Assembly (NCBI RefSeq): GCF_000013005.1
Contig: NC_007722.1
Coordinates: 1,307,501 to 1,371,500 of the forward strand
Direction of reading: 5' to 3'
DNA length: 64,000 nt
Source: Erythrobacter litoralis HTCC2594
Lineage (GTDB): Bacteria; Pseudomonadota; Alphaproteobacteria; Sphingomonadales; Sphingomonadaceae
The position numbers and the translations under genes were made by a program. The stretch's first letter is position 1; each line of letters starts with the position of its first letter. This document shows positions 44,691 to 54,811 of this stretch, one piece after another. The notes beneath the pieces were generated by a model. It did no database searches and was not told the origin of the DNA. It saw only the letters and a list, made by a program, of their open reading frames with translations.

Positions 44691-45161
44691 ATGAGCCAGC
44701 TGACCCACCTCGACGACTCAGGCGCTGCGCATATGGTCGATGTCGGCGGCAAGCCCGCGACCGAACGCCTTGCGCGCGCTGGCGGGACGATCCGCATGAG
44801 CGCCGAAGCCCTCGCCGCGATCAAGGCAGGCGACGCACCCAAGGGCGATGTGCTTGGCACGGCGCGCATCGCCGGGATCATGGCGGCCAAGAAGACCGGC
44901 GAGCTGATCCCGTTGTGCCATCCGCTTGCGCTCGATGCGGTAGACGTCGCTTTCGAGTTCGGCGAGAGAGAAATCGCCGTTACTGCGACAGCATCGCTGA
45001 CCGGCAAGACCGGTGTCGAGATGGAAGCGCTGACCGCGGCGAGCGTTGCCCTGCTTACGATCTACGACATGGCCAAGGCGCTCGACAAGGGCATGGTGAT
45101 CGAAGGCCTGCGCCTGCTGGAAAAGCGCGGCGGCAAGTCGGGGCACTGGATCGCGAAATGA
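44691..45161 (+). CDS. moaC: Cyclic pyranopterin monophosphate synthase MoaC
   Basis: Second step of molybdenum-cofactor synthesis. The 156-residue protein has [18 protein letters not shown] (about 12-29), [21 protein letters not shown] (about 63-83, catalytic Lys and CHP motif), [24 protein letters not shown] and the C-terminal KSGHW. The ATG chosen gives [11 protein letters not shown]. Overlaps moeA by ATGA. 154 bp separate it from trpC, with no clear regulatory motif apart from a short direct repeat GGTCCATG. Confidence 0.96.
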   Translation: MSQLTHLDDSGAAHMVDVGGKPATERLARAGGTIRMSAEALAAIKAGDAPKGDVLGTARIAGIMAAKKTGELIPLCHPLALDAVDVAFEFGEREIAVTATASLTGKTGVEMEALTAASVALLTIYDMAKALDKGMVIEGLRLLEKRGGKSGHWIAK

Positions 45162-46336
45162 GCTTGCCGCACTTGAGTCTCGAGAATGCGCAGGCGCGGA
45201 TGCTGGCGCTGCTGGAACCGTTGCCCATGGAGCGCGTGGCGGTCGAGGCGGCGCTCGGACGCTACCTGGCTGAGCCTCTCACCGCTGCGCGGACGCAACC
45301 CCCGGCGGACCTGTCGGCCATGGATGGGTACGCCGTGGCCGGCCAAGGGCCGTGGCGCCTCAAAGGGGAAAGCCGGTGTGGCGAGCCGTTCGCGGGGGCG
45401 ATCCATGGCGGAGAATGCGTCCGCATTTCGACAGGCGCGGTCCTGCCGGAGGGTGCCGATCGCGTCCTGATCCAGGAAGATGCGGACGTTTCAGGCGACA
45501 CCGTAATCCACACCGAGGATCCGCCGGTCGGCAAGCATATTCGCCGGAAGGGCTTTGAGTTCAGCCCCGGTCACACGCTGTTGGATGCCGGGACACGGAT
45601 CGGACCCGCACATGTCGCGCTGATCCGCTCGGCAGGTCATGCCGAGGTCGCGGTCCAGGCCAGGCCGACGCTTGCCATCTTCGACAGCGGAGATGAGCTC
45701 AATTCCGATCCGACTGCCTGCGGCGTCCACGAAATCCCTGCCAGCAATGGCGCGATGCTGGCGGCACTGGCGGGCGCGCTGCCGTGCGACATCCACCAGA
45801 GCGATCCCTTGCCCGACCGTCTCGATGACATTGTCGCCGCTTTGGAGGCGCATCGCGGGGCCGACCTGATGGTGCTGACAGGTGGTGCCTCGGTCGGCGA
45901 CCATGATCTGGCAAAGCCTGCACTGGACGCGGTCGGGGCGCAACTGGATTTCTGGAAGGTTGCCATGAAGCCTGGAAAACCGCTGATGGTCGCTCGGCGT
46001 GGCAAACAGCTTATCCTTGGCCTTCCCGGCAATCCCGTATCCGCCTTCGTGACCGGTTTCCTGTTCATGCTTCCGGCGCTGCGCAAGCTGCTCGGCGCTC
46101 GCGACTGCTTACCGCAAACCATCCACCTGCCTCTCGCGACCGATTGTCCTGCTGGAGGACCAAGGCGAGAATTCATGCGCGGGTCGCTCGCTGAGGGCGT
46201 CGTCCCCGCTCCGCAGCAAGACAGCAGTGCCCTCCTCACCCTCGCCCGATCAAATGTCCTGATCGACCGCCCCGCCCATGGCGACGAGGCGAAAGCGGGA
46301 ACATCTGTTCCGTGCTTATTGTTGGAAATCCCCTGA
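45158..46336 (+). CDS. moeA: Molybdopterin molybdenumtransferase MoeA
   Basis: Inserts molybdate into adenylated molybdopterin. The 392-residue protein has [14 protein letters not shown] (about residues 46-59), [13 protein letters not shown] (about 91-103), [11 protein letters not shown] (about 245), [14 protein letters not shown] and [16 protein letters not shown] (about 286). Start ATG ([11 protein letters not shown]) overlaps moaC. It is followed, 107 bp later, by lexA with its own promoter. Confidence 0.95.
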   Translation: MSLPHLSLENAQARMLALLEPLPMERVAVEAALGRYLAEPLTAARTQPPADLSAMDGYAVAGQGPWRLKGESRCGEPFAGAIHGGECVRISTGAVLPEGADRVLIQEDADVSGDTVIHTEDPPVGKHIRRKGFEFSPGHTLLDAGTRIGPAHVALIRSAGHAEVAVQARPTLAIFDSGDELNSDPTACGVHEIPASNGAMLAALAGALPCDIHQSDPLPDRLDDIVAALEAHRGADLMVLTGGASVGDHDLAKPALDAVGAQLDFWKVAMKPGKPLMVARRGKQLILGLPGNPVSAFVTGFLFMLPALRKLLGARDCLPQTIHLPLATDCPAGGPRREFMRGSLAEGVVPAPQQDSSALLTLARSNVLIDRPAHGDEAKAGTSVPCLLLEIP

Positions 46337-46341
46337 ATTGC

Positions 46342-46370
46342 TTGACTTACGAAAATTGGTTCCTTAATTG
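46342..46370 (+). promoter_or_regulatory. Promoter of lexA
   Basis: TTGACT (46342-46347) as -35 and TAATTG (46365-46370) as a weak -10, 17 bases apart. It overlaps the SOS boxes, as expected for an autoregulated lexA. Confidence 0.5.
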
Positions 46371-46384
46371 TTCCACATTCGTTC
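46359..46384 (+). promoter_or_regulatory. Tandem SOS boxes (GTTC-N7-GTTC-N7-GTTC)
   Basis: GTTC occurs at 46359, 46370 and 46381, each separated by exactly 7 bases, giving two overlapping alphaproteobacterial SOS boxes 75-60 bases before the lexA start. The first is GTTCCTTAATTGTTC. They cover the predicted -10 region, so LexA binding would block its own transcription. Confidence 0.85.
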
Positions 46385-46443
46385 GCATTCGCGCGCGAAG
46401 TTGGAACGGGCCATTTGCGAGCCCAAAGAGGGAGCCAACACCC

Positions 46444-47145
46444 ATGCTGACGGCAAAGCAGCACGAATTGATCCGCTTTATCCAGCAACGGCTGGAGGAG
46501 ACGGGAATTTCGCCATCTTTCGAGGAAATGAAGGAGGCGCTCGATCTCAAGAGCAAGTCTGGGGTGCATCGCCTGATTTCCGCGCTCGAAGAACGCGGTT
46601 TCATCCGTCGCCTGCCCAACCGGGCGCGCGCGCTGGAAATTCTCAAACAGCCGGAAGATGTCGTAGGTGGCGGCGCCAAGGCCGCACAGTCAGGTTCGGA
46701 AGCCAGCAATGTGGTCGATATTCGTACCGCGCAGGCCAAGACCGTACCGGCTCCCATCAATGACGTGGTCGAAATTCCGCTCCACGGTCGTATCGCCGCC
46801 GGCGCGCCGATCGAGGCATTGGAAGATCACCAGTCGCTGCCCGTTCCCGCCGCCCTGCTCGGTCCGGGCGATCACTACGCGCTTGAAGTCTCTGGCGATT
46901 CCATGATCGAGGCGGGCATCTTCGACGGCGACTTCGCCCTTATCCGCCGCACGGACTCCGCACGCGATGGCGAGATTGTCGTGGCGCTGGTCAATAACGA
47001 GGAAGCGACGCTCAAATACCTGCATCGCGACAGCGGCAGGGTCCGGCTCGATCCGGCCAATGCCAGTTATGAAGCGCAGGTCTACGATCCGCATCAGGTG
47101 CAGGTGCAGGGCAAGCTCGCCGGTTTGCTGCGCCGATACCACTGA
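46444..47145 (+). CDS. lexA: SOS repressor LexA
   Basis: A 233-residue repressor of the DNA-damage response. The N-terminal winged helix ([55 protein letters not shown]) precedes a linker and the self-cleaving domain. The domain has the Ala-Gly bond in [10 protein letters not shown] (about residues 117-118), the Ser in [15 protein letters not shown] (about 155) and the Lys in [10 protein letters not shown] (about 193). Start ATG follows GAGGGAGCC. Preceded by two overlapping SOS boxes. Confidence 0.96.
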   Translation: MLTAKQHELIRFIQQRLEETGISPSFEEMKEALDLKSKSGVHRLISALEERGFIRRLPNRARALEILKQPEDVVGGGAKAAQSGSEASNVVDIRTAQAKTVPAPINDVVEIPLHGRIAAGAPIEALEDHQSLPVPAALLGPGDHYALEVSGDSMIEAGIFDGDFALIRRTDSARDGEIVVALVNNEEATLKYLHRDSGRVRLDPANASYEAQVYDPHQVQVQGKLAGLLRRYH

Positions 47146-47213
47146 TCTGCACAAGCTAGGGGGCGCGGCACTGTCCCCGCAACTGCGATCCCGCTCGCAG
47201 CAGGCTTCCCCGC

Positions 47214-49415
47214 CTACCGCCGCGCCCCCTTCTCCCGACCTCTCCACCAGCCATGCTCGCCCTCCCCCTGGGCCACGCTGGTGAACCGCTCCTCCTCCAG
47301 AAACAGCGCCAGGCCCCCGGACTGGCCCAGGAACCGCCGATCCGCCTTGAGCCATTGCGGCCGGCAAGAGCGGGGCAACCACCTATCGGCAATCACGATG
47401 TGGGAGCGTTCGCATGCCGCCGCCAGCGCCCGCTCCTCGACCCGGTCCCGGCTCCGCGCCATCAGCACATGCCAGTCCCGCCCGCCACGCTGGATGGTCA
47501 CCGTGCAGAAGTCCCTGCTGCACTGTGCGCCCGGCCAGTCCGTAATCGTCACCGGCTCGCCCGACATGCCGGCAAGCTCCATCAGGTTGTCCCTTGCATA
47601 GTCCGATCGGCTCTCCCGCAGCATGATCAGCCGATTGTCCTCGGCGATGCCCACGTGCCGACCATCACCAGAGATCAGGATGTCGGGCACTGGCGTGAGC
47701 AGCAGCAGAAGGGTCCCCGCCGCAACCGGTGCGAAGCCAAGCAATCGGCGGCGTCCCTTCCACAAGGCGAGCCACAATCCGCCCGCCACGAACAGCGACA
47801 GCGTCCCCAGCCCCATCTGCGGCATCAGTTTGACCGCGCCTGGCTGGCTCGAAGTGAAATGCGCAATGCCCAGCAGCAGATCGAGCGACTGCCCGACCAA
47901 CCACCATACCGGCTCACCCAGTCCGACAGCGTCCAGCGCCAATGCTATCGCAATCAGCGGCATAGAAATGAAGGTCACCAATGGGATCGCAATGACATTG
48001 GCGAGCGCCCCGTAGACGCCAGCCCGATGGAAATGGAACAGCACGATCGGCATCAAAGCGATCTCGATCACCAACCCGGTAACGAGCAGCATCAGCGCGC
48101 GCCGACCGACATGTGCAAACCAGCCCTCTTCGCGCGGCGCGAGGAAGCGTTTGACCGGCTCTGCATTGTGCAGCGCCACGATGGCGATCACAGCCGCAAA
48201 GCTCATCTGGAAACTCGGCCCGACCAGCGACTCCGGCCACAACAGCAGCACGAACACTGCTGCCACTGCCACCATCCGCAGCGACAGCGGCTCGCGCCCG
48301 AGCGCGAGTGCAATCAGCACCAGCACCGCTGCCGCACAGCTCCGCACTGTGGGTACTTCAGCACCCGTCAGGAGCGTGTAGCCGATCCCGGCCAGCGCGC
48401 CGATGCCCGCAGCCACCAGCGGCAGTCGGACCCGCAAGGCCAGCCACGGCCACAGCGCCAAGAGCTTGAGCGAGAGGATGTAAGCGGCGGCGATGATCGC
48501 GCTCACATGCAAGCCGCTGATGGAAAGCAGGTGCGTCAGCCCTGCATCGCGCATCGCCTCTTCGTCCGCCTCCGTAATCGCCCCCCTGTCGCCGCTGGCA
48601 AAGGCCGCTGCGATAGTCCCTGCCGAACCATCAACCCGGTCGCGCACGTGGCCCGAAAGAAAGCGCTGCACCGCAGCCAGTCCGGTGGGTGGAGGTGGAG
48701 GTTCGACCAATTCGATCTCGCCGAGCACCGATCCCGTCGCAGCATAGCCATCGAACCACGCTCTTCTTGCGAAATTGTACGCCCCCGGCACCATCGGCGG
48801 TGCGGGTGGCATCAACCTCGCGCGAAACCGGACGACCGCGTTTTCGCGCAGGTCATCCCGGGCCCGCTCCAGTGGCACATTTATGCGGATCTTGCGTGCT
48901 TCTCCGGCTTCGGCATCGCGCACAGCCAGCACCAGCCTGATCCGGTCGCGCGAAGGCTGTTCCTCGCGTTCGAGAACCCTCCCCTGGTACCATTGCACTT
49001 GCGGAGCCGGCAGCGCCTCCGCGCCGATCGTGGCAGACCGGGCCCAGATGAGACCTGTCCCGAATCCGACAGCAAGCGAAACCGCCACCACAGCCATGCC
49101 GAATTGCTTGAGATCGGTCTGCCGGATCATCAGCCAACCGCCGAGCGCAGCCAGTCCACACGAACCGATCAAAGCGCTCCACTGCCATGGATTATCGAGC
49201 AGGAACCACAGGCTTATGCCGAAACACAGACTGACCGCGATCCACGGCGCTCTGTCGAAGCCGGAAGCTCCCAGCGCACGTTCGGCGAAATCGCCTATGC
49301 TGGACAAGCGCCAGCGTGAATGCCAAGGGCGTTGCTGCAATGCAACATGACCTTGCGCCAGGTCGCCTGCCACCGGAATCAGTGGGGGCGGATCAGTGGC
49401 GCTACCGGTCGCCAT
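47214..49415 (-). CDS. comEC: ComEC/Rec2 competence protein
   Basis: A 733-residue inner-membrane protein that in naturally competent bacteria carries single-stranded DNA across the membrane. An N-terminal DUF4131-type region (to about 220) is followed by the Competence domain with the signature LTHLLSISGLHVSAIIAAAYIL (about 300-321) and some ten helices. The C-terminal part (about 590-733) is a reduced metallo-hydrolase-like domain without a clear HxHxDH. Start ATG at 49415 (MATGSATDPPP) is divergent from gltX by 29 bp. Competence of this organism is not shown. Confidence 0.9.
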   Translation of the reverse strand: MATGSATDPPPLIPVAGDLAQGHVALQQRPWHSRWRLSSIGDFAERALGASGFDRAPWIAVSLCFGISLWFLLDNPWQWSALIGSCGLAALGGWLMIRQTDLKQFGMAVVAVSLAVGFGTGLIWARSATIGAEALPAPQVQWYQGRVLEREEQPSRDRIRLVLAVRDAEAGEARKIRINVPLERARDDLRENAVVRFRARLMPPAPPMVPGAYNFARRAWFDGYAATGSVLGEIELVEPPPPPTGLAAVQRFLSGHVRDRVDGSAGTIAAAFASGDRGAITEADEEAMRDAGLTHLLSISGLHVSAIIAAAYILSLKLLALWPWLALRVRLPLVAAGIGALAGIGYTLLTGAEVPTVRSCAAAVLVLIALALGREPLSLRMVAVAAVFVLLLWPESLVGPSFQMSFAAVIAIVALHNAEPVKRFLAPREEGWFAHVGRRALMLLVTGLVIEIALMPIVLFHFHRAGVYGALANVIAIPLVTFISMPLIAIALALDAVGLGEPVWWLVGQSLDLLLGIAHFTSSQPGAVKLMPQMGLGTLSLFVAGGLWLALWKGRRRLLGFAPVAAGTLLLLLTPVPDILISGDGRHVGIAEDNRLIMLRESRSDYARDNLMELAGMSGEPVTITDWPGAQCSRDFCTVTIQRGGRDWHVLMARSRDRVEERALAAACERSHIVIADRWLPRSCRPQWLKADRRFLGQSGGLALFLEEERFTSVAQGEGEHGWWRGREKGARR

Positions 49416-49444
49416 GATCTCGATTGGAAAGGAAGCCACGCAGG

Positions 49445-50893
49445 ATGGCAAGTAAAGATGACGCTGGAACGAGTAATGTCGTCACCCGTTTCGCCCCATC
49501 ACCTACCGGATATTTGCACCTGGGCGGCGCGCGCACCGCGTTGTTCAATTGGCTATTCGCGCGCCACTACGGCGGCAAGGCGCTTCTACGCATCGAAGAT
49601 ACCGACAAGAAGCGCTCGACCCAAGATGCCATCGACAAAATTCTCGAGGGTCTCGATTGGCTCGGCCTCGACTATGACGATACGCCGCTGTTCCAATCGG
49701 AACGCGGATCCCGCCATGTCGAAGTGGCGGAGAAGCTGCTTGAATATGGCTATGCCTATCGCTGCTACGCCACGCAGGAAGAGCTTGAGCAAATGCGGGC
49801 CGCTCAACGCGCGGCCAAACAACCGCAACGCTATGACGGCCGCTGGCGTCATCGAGATGCCTCGGAAGCCCCTGCAGGCTCCCCTTTCGTCGTCCGATTG
49901 AAAACGGCTGAAGATGGTGAGACGACTATCGAAGATAAAGTGCAGGGCAGGGTCACTGTCCGCAATGAAGAATTGGATGACTATATCCTGCTGCGCGCTG
50001 ATGGCTCGCCGACCTACATGCTCGCCGTAGTCGTCGACGACCATGACATGGGCGTGACCCATGTTATCCGTGGCGACGATCATCTCAACAACGCCTTCCG
50101 GCAGCTGCCGATCTACCATGCGATGGACACCATCGAAGGCGGCTGGCCCGAGCCGGTCTATGCACATGTCCCGCTGATCCACGGCCAAGACGGTGCCAAG
50201 CTGTCCAAGCGGCATGGCGCGGTCGGCGTCGAGGCCTATCGCGACGAAATGGGCGTGCTTCCCGAGGCACTGTTCAATTACCTCCTCCGCCTCGGCTGGG
50301 GGCACGGCGACCAGGAAGAATTCACACGAGAACAAGCCATCGAGCTCTTTACGCTGGAAGGAGTTGGAAAGAGTGCCTCGCGCTTCGATACGAAAAAGCT
50401 GCTCAACCTCAACGGACACCATATCCGCGAGGCGGACAATGCGCGCCTCGCAGCGCTGGTTGCGGCCAAGATTGGCCCGGCGGCGGACGAAGCTTTGCTG
50501 ACGCAAGCGATGGAGGTTCTCAAGGTCCGAGCCAAGGACATCAACGAACTGGCCGAGGGCGCAGCGTTCCTGTTCAGCAAACGCCCGCTTGAAATGACCG
50601 AAAAGGCGGAGAAGCTGCTCGACGGGGAAGGCCGCGAAAGATTGGCGAAGGTTTCCGAGGCTTTGAGCGCTGAAAATGACTGGACAATCGAGGCCCTCGA
50701 AGCCACTACGAAAGCGCTCGCCGAGCGCCTCGAACTGGGCCTTGGCAAGCTGGCGCAGCCCATGCGTGCAGCTTTAACGGGGACGACGACGTCCCCCGGA
50801 ATTTTCGATGTGCTCGTCCTGCTCGGCAGAGAGGAGTCCCTGGCGCGGATAGACGCGCAGGCGACCCCGGCCGAAGAAGGCGCGAACGGATAG
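49445..50893 (+). CDS. gltX: Glutamate--tRNA ligase
   Basis: Charges tRNA-Glu. The 482-residue class I synthetase has the HIGH-like [21 protein letters not shown] (about residues 14-34), [33 protein letters not shown] and the KMSKS-like [13 protein letters not shown] (about 248-260). The C-terminal anticodon-binding domain follows. Start ATG gives [11 protein letters not shown]; an upstream TTG frame is less likely. gltA follows 23 bases after the stop. Confidence 0.95.
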   Translation: MASKDDAGTSNVVTRFAPSPTGYLHLGGARTALFNWLFARHYGGKALLRIEDTDKKRSTQDAIDKILEGLDWLGLDYDDTPLFQSERGSRHVEVAEKLLEYGYAYRCYATQEELEQMRAAQRAAKQPQRYDGRWRHRDASEAPAGSPFVVRLKTAEDGETTIEDKVQGRVTVRNEELDDYILLRADGSPTYMLAVVVDDHDMGVTHVIRGDDHLNNAFRQLPIYHAMDTIEGGWPEPVYAHVPLIHGQDGAKLSKRHGAVGVEAYRDEMGVLPEALFNYLLRLGWGHGDQEEFTREQAIELFTLEGVGKSASRFDTKKLLNLNGHHIREADNARLAALVAAKIGPAADEALLTQAMEVLKVRAKDINELAEGAAFLFSKRPLEMTEKAEKLLDGEGRERLAKVSEALSAENDWTIEALEATTKALAERLELGLGKLAQPMRAALTGTTTSPGIFDVLVLLGREESLARIDAQATPAEEGANG

Positions 50894-50916
50894 ACTGATT
50901 TTAGGAGAACACGACA

Positions 50917-52200
50917 ATGGCAGACACGGCAAAGCTAGAGCTGAATGGCCAGTCCCATGAGTTTCCCGTGTTGCAAGGCACGACCGGCCCCGATGTGGTC
51001 GACATCCGCAAGCTTTACGGTGCCACCGGTGCCTTCACCTTCGATCCCGGCTACAAATCCACCGCCAGTTGTGAAAGCGCGCTGACCTATATCGACGGCA
51101 ACGAGGGCGTGCTGCTGCATCGCGGCTACCCGATCGGCCAGCTGGCCGAACAATCGAGCTTCATGGAAGTAAGCTACCTGCTGCTCAACGGCGAGCTGCC
51201 GAAGCAGGACGAGCTCGATGACTTCACTTACACCATCACCCGTCACACCATGCTGCACGACCAGCTGCGACAGTTCTACCAGGGCTTCCGCCGCGATGCG
51301 CACCCGATGGCGATCATGTGCGGCGTCGTGGGCGCGCTGTCGGCGTTCTATCACGACAGCACCGACATTTCCGATCCCGAGCACCGCAAGATCAGCAGCC
51401 ACCGTCTGATCGCCAAGATGCCGACGATTGCCGCCATGGCCTACAAATACGCCGTCGGTCAGCCCTTCCTACAGCCGAAGAACGACTTGAGCTATACGGG
51501 CAATTTCCTGCGCATGACCTTCGGTGTTCCAGCAGAGGATTACGAAATCCACCCCGCTATCGAGCGAGCGATGGATCGCATCTTCATTCTGCACGCCGAT
51601 CACGAACAGAACGCGTCGACCTCGACCGTGCGCCTTGCCGGCTCGTCGGGGGCCAACCCCTTCGCGTGTATTGCTGCCGGAATTGCGTGCCTGTGGGGCC
51701 CGGCGCACGGCGGTGCCAACGAAGCCGCGCTCAACATGTTGCAGGAAATCGGCAGCCCCGATCGCATCCCGCACTATATCGAGCGCGCGAAGGACAAGAA
51801 TGACCCCTTCCGCCTGATGGGCTTCGGCCACCGGGTCTACAAGAATTACGATCCGCGTGCGACCGTGATGCAGCAGACGCTGCGCGAGGTCTTCGAAGCG
51901 CTCAACGTCCAGGATCCGGTCTTCGAAGTCGCGCTTCAGCTGGAAGAGATCGCCCTCAACGACGATTACTTCAGGGAAAAGAAGCTCTTCCCGAATGTCG
52001 ACTTCTACTCGGGTATCATCCTGAACGCGATCGGCTTCCCGACCACCATGTTCACTGCGCTGTTCGCCCTTGCCCGTACGGTCGGCTGGGTCGCACAGTG
52101 GAATGAGATGATCTCCGATCCAGGCCAGGTCATCGGTCGCCCGCGCCAGCTCTACACCGGGCCGACCGAGCGCGACTACGTGCCGATCGGTCAACGCTAA
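50917..52200 (+). CDS. gltA: Citrate synthase (type II)
   Basis: Condenses acetyl-CoA and oxaloacetate at the entry of the TCA cycle. The 427-residue hexameric-type enzyme has [31 protein letters not shown] (about 45-75), [28 protein letters not shown] (about 223-250, first His), [15 protein letters not shown] (about 302, second His) and [18 protein letters not shown] (catalytic Asp about 363). AGGAG lies before the ATG. Same strand and close to gltX. Confidence 0.97.
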   Translation: MADTAKLELNGQSHEFPVLQGTTGPDVVDIRKLYGATGAFTFDPGYKSTASCESALTYIDGNEGVLLHRGYPIGQLAEQSSFMEVSYLLLNGELPKQDELDDFTYTITRHTMLHDQLRQFYQGFRRDAHPMAIMCGVVGALSAFYHDSTDISDPEHRKISSHRLIAKMPTIAAMAYKYAVGQPFLQPKNDLSYTGNFLRMTFGVPAEDYEIHPAIERAMDRIFILHADHEQNASTSTVRLAGSSGANPFACIAAGIACLWGPAHGGANEAALNMLQEIGSPDRIPHYIERAKDKNDPFRLMGFGHRVYKNYDPRATVMQQTLREVFEALNVQDPVFEVALQLEEIALNDDYFREKKLFPNVDFYSGIILNAIGFPTTMFTALFALARTVGWVAQWNEMISDPGQVIGRPRQLYTGPTERDYVPIGQR

Positions 52201-52212
52201 GCGACAGGGCGC

Positions 52213-52416
52213 ATGCGCCTTCCGGGGTTCCTGTTGCAGATCGCGGGCCTGACGATGCTCCTCACAGGGGCATGGTGGGTATTGCAGGGCCTTTCGATCA
52301 TAGGCGATTCCGAAACCAGCTATATCGCCGGCAAGCAGCAGTGGGCCTATATCGGTGCGGGAGTGTTTGCACTGGGCGGGGTGGCTCTGAGTCTGTCGCG
52401 CCGCTTTCGCCGTTAG
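52213..52416 (+). CDS. Small two-helix membrane protein
   Basis: A 67-residue protein with two membrane helices (PGFLLQIAGLTMLLTGAWWVLQGLSII, residues 4-30; WAYIGAGVFALGGVALSLS, about 44-62) and a basic end RRFRR. It follows gltA by 12 bases, so it is likely co-transcribed. No known function. The last 4 bases overlap the end of the convergent kinase gene. Confidence 0.7.
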   Translation: MRLPGFLLQIAGLTMLLTGAWWVLQGLSIIGDSETSYIAGKQQWAYIGAGVFALGGVALSLSRRFRR

Positions 52417-53825
52417 GGCTTTGATCTTTTTGCAGGCGAAACCGGCAATGTAAGCGTAAACGTTGCGCCTTCGCCGCGCGTGCTTTTAACTTTCAGGTCG
52501 CCACCCATCGCCCGTGCGAGGCGGCGCGAGATATAGAGGCCAAGGCCGGAGCCACCATCGCCGGAGCGGCCGAGACGTTCGAATTTGTCGAAGATCGCCG
52601 CCTGTTGCTCCGTGTCGATGCCGGGGCCTTCGTCGATGACCCGCGCGCCGGCAACCTTTCCATTGCGTGCGAGTTCGACGCGGATCCTGGAGCCGACAGG
52701 CGAATAGCGGATGGCATTACCGATCAGATTCAGCAGGACCTGCAATACCCTCCGGAATTCGCCGATCGCGGGGCATGACTGATCCTTGTCCGGGACGAGT
52801 ATTTCGATCTGTTTTTCCTGCGCCGTCACGCCGAGAATTCCCGCGGCCTGCCGCACCACTTGCACCAGGTCGATCTTGTCCGGGGCGGTAGAAAAGCCTT
52901 CGGATTCGATGATCTCAAGATCGGCAAGATCGTCGATCAGCGAAAGGAGATGTTGCCCCGCATTGGCGATGTCTGCGGCATAGTCGCTATACTCGTCGGC
53001 AAGCGGACCGGCGAGCTTGGTACGGATTGTCTCGGCATTTGCGATGATCCGCGAAACCGGTTGGCGGAGCACAGGCGAGAGATCGCGCCCCATGCGAGCC
53101 TGCACTTCCTTGTTTTGCCCACGCCTCCGGTCGGATCGCTGAACCCAGGCCCGGTTGGCGACGAGATAGAGCTCGAAGCCTTCACTCCCCGGTTCGGGTG
53201 TCCCCATGGGAATGAGCCGCGCCGTCCATTGCCGTGGGCTGCCCTCGATCTCGCAGCGGGCCTGGTCGAGAAGGCGCCAATGGAATGGCTGGGCATGAGC
53301 GATGCCGGGCAGCGAAACATAGTCGGTCCAGCGCCGTCCGGGGTCGGCCTTGATCGCCTTGACCAGCGGCTGGAGGTCGTCGGCGTCGGTGTCGATCGTG
53401 ATGATACGCTGTTCGGCATCGAGCCGCGCATGCAATTCGGCGAGGGCATTGTCGATCGCATCGCGCCGGGCAGCTGCGGCGTCTTCACTTTCGGCTTGCG
53501 GCACCGCCACTTGCCATGTCTGCACGGTGATCGCACATCCTTGCTCCACTTCGCCGTTATAAGGAGCGACTTCGACCCAGGCCGTGATGCGGGACTCACC
53601 ATCGAATGCGCGAATGGTCCGCGCAAGACGCAGATCCATCTCTCGCGCCTTGCGTACGAGCTGCCTCAGTTCATGGATCGCAATGGTGCCCGGAATTTCC
53701 CCTCCACACCTGGATTGCAGGCTCGCGAGCGGGTCATCCGCTTCGACGAGACGATCCCCGGCGTCAGTGCGCGCTTTGGCAAGAACTGTGGATTTGCGTC
53801 GATCCACTGTCAGGACACCCGCCAT
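52413..53825 (-). CDS. Histidine-kinase-like protein lacking the phospho-acceptor histidine
   Basis: A 470-residue soluble protein. The C-terminal ATPase domain is intact: N-box NLIGNAIRYSP, G1 DEGPGID, and G2 GSGLGLYISRRLARAMGGDL. The preceding HisKA-type helix pair is recognisable (QARMGRDLSPVLRQPVSRII and AGQHLLSLIDDLADLEIIE), but the His of the S-H-E-L-R-T-P motif is Pro251 and the adjacent Glu is Val. The N-terminal 230 residues may hold two PAS-like modules. It cannot autophosphorylate in the normal way, so a sensor or pseudokinase role (compare DivL, with Tyr) is likely. Overlaps the upstream DUF2336-like gene by 16 bp. Confidence 0.85.
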   Translation of the reverse strand: MAGVLTVDRRKSTVLAKARTDAGDRLVEADDPLASLQSRCGGEIPGTIAIHELRQLVRKAREMDLRLARTIRAFDGESRITAWVEVAPYNGEVEQGCAITVQTWQVAVPQAESEDAAAARRDAIDNALAELHARLDAEQRIITIDTDADDLQPLVKAIKADPGRRWTDYVSLPGIAHAQPFHWRLLDQARCEIEGSPRQWTARLIPMGTPEPGSEGFELYLVANRAWVQRSDRRRGQNKEVQARMGRDLSPVLRQPVSRIIANAETIRTKLAGPLADEYSDYAADIANAGQHLLSLIDDLADLEIIESEGFSTAPDKIDLVQVVRQAAGILGVTAQEKQIEILVPDKDQSCPAIGEFRRVLQVLLNLIGNAIRYSPVGSRIRVELARNGKVAGARVIDEGPGIDTEQQAAIFDKFERLGRSGDGGSGLGLYISRRLARAMGGDLKVKSTRGEGATFTLTLPVSPAKRSKP

Positions 53826-54787
53826 CCGGGCGAGGCTGCAAGCATCGCCTGCGCCCGCTCGACCCTCAACTGGGAAAATCCTTCGGGCAGTGATACCTCG
53901 GGATGAATATAGAGGAATTGCTCCTCGACTTCCTTCGGGTTCAGACCCGCAGCGCGCAGTGCGAGGGCAAGGCGGGCCAATTGTCTATCATTGGTCGACA
54001 GAGCCACAACGTCGCGATCCTGTTGCGAGCCAGATGCCAGAGCCGTCAGAAACAGGGAAACGCCGGCGTGAGCGATGGACAGGGCTGCGCGGTGACCATT
54101 TCCCATTCCTTCGACAAGACGCGACAGCAGGCCTAGCCGGCTGGCACTCTCGTCGTAATTCCTGCGCATGGCCGTCTCGATTTTTCCGACCAAACCTTCA
54201 TCCAGGCCGTCACTGAAACCGTACCAACACTGCAATGCCTGATGGAAAAGGTCGGCGGGCAATTCCGTCAAGGGCAAGAACATGCGCTTCTGATGCTGCA
54301 TGAAGCGGGCCTGGGACGCGAGCGCCGTCATGGCCAGGCTCGCAGTCTCGGCGTCGTCCGACGCGACCAGCGACTGCAATAGCGGCGACAAAGTGGGATC
54401 GATGGCATTGCGACGCTGCAAGCGAAGGGCCAACTGGCTTTCGATCGCAAGCCCGTGGCAGTGCAGCAGGAAAGCGGGATCGCGGGCGATCAATTCGGCC
54501 AATTCAGCGGCATTACGCTCGGCGAACCCGCGCGCATCGGCATCTTGGGCGACCTCGGCTTGAAGCTCGAGAAGCTGACTTGCTACGCTGAGAACCATGC
54601 CGCGAACGCGTGCGATGATTTCGTCGCTGAACAAGGAATGATCGTGATTTGCCAGAAGATGCCCGAGGATCGGACCTATCGTTCCCAGCATGACGTCGCC
54701 ATGCGCGAGCTCATCGCGCAGGATCGCCTCGACGGGCGCTTCGGCTGTAGAGCTAGCGTTCATATCAATCATCTCGGCCTCGACCAT
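53810..54787 (-). CDS. Helical protein, DUF2336-like
   Basis: A 325-residue, wholly helical, leucine/alanine-rich soluble protein. Segments such as DPAFLLHCHGLAIESQLALRLQRRNAIDPTLSPLLQSLVASDDAETASLAMTAL suggest HEAT-like repeats, as in the DUF2336 family; the family assignment is by general resemblance. It is translationally coupled to the His-less kinase downstream, so they probably work together. It carries no catalytic motif. ATG start gives MVEAEMIDMNAS; MIDMNAS is a possible later start. Confidence 0.6.
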   Translation of the reverse strand: MVEAEMIDMNASSTAEAPVEAILRDELAHGDVMLGTIGPILGHLLANHDHSLFSDEIIARVRGMVLSVASQLLELQAEVAQDADARGFAERNAAELAELIARDPAFLLHCHGLAIESQLALRLQRRNAIDPTLSPLLQSLVASDDAETASLAMTALASQARFMQHQKRMFLPLTELPADLFHQALQCWYGFSDGLDEGLVGKIETAMRRNYDESASRLGLLSRLVEGMGNGHRAALSIAHAGVSLFLTALASGSQQDRDVVALSTNDRQLARLALALRAAGLNPKEVEEQFLYIHPEVSLPEGFSQLRVERAQAMLAASPGWRVS

Positions 54788-54811
54788 AGAGGCTGCCTTA
54801 GCGGGCCATGG

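Noticed and set aside
47253..49319. 688-codon open frame opposite comEC
   Set aside because: Its translation is low-complexity Gln/Arg/His-rich and has no domain; comEC on the other strand has clear family motifs.
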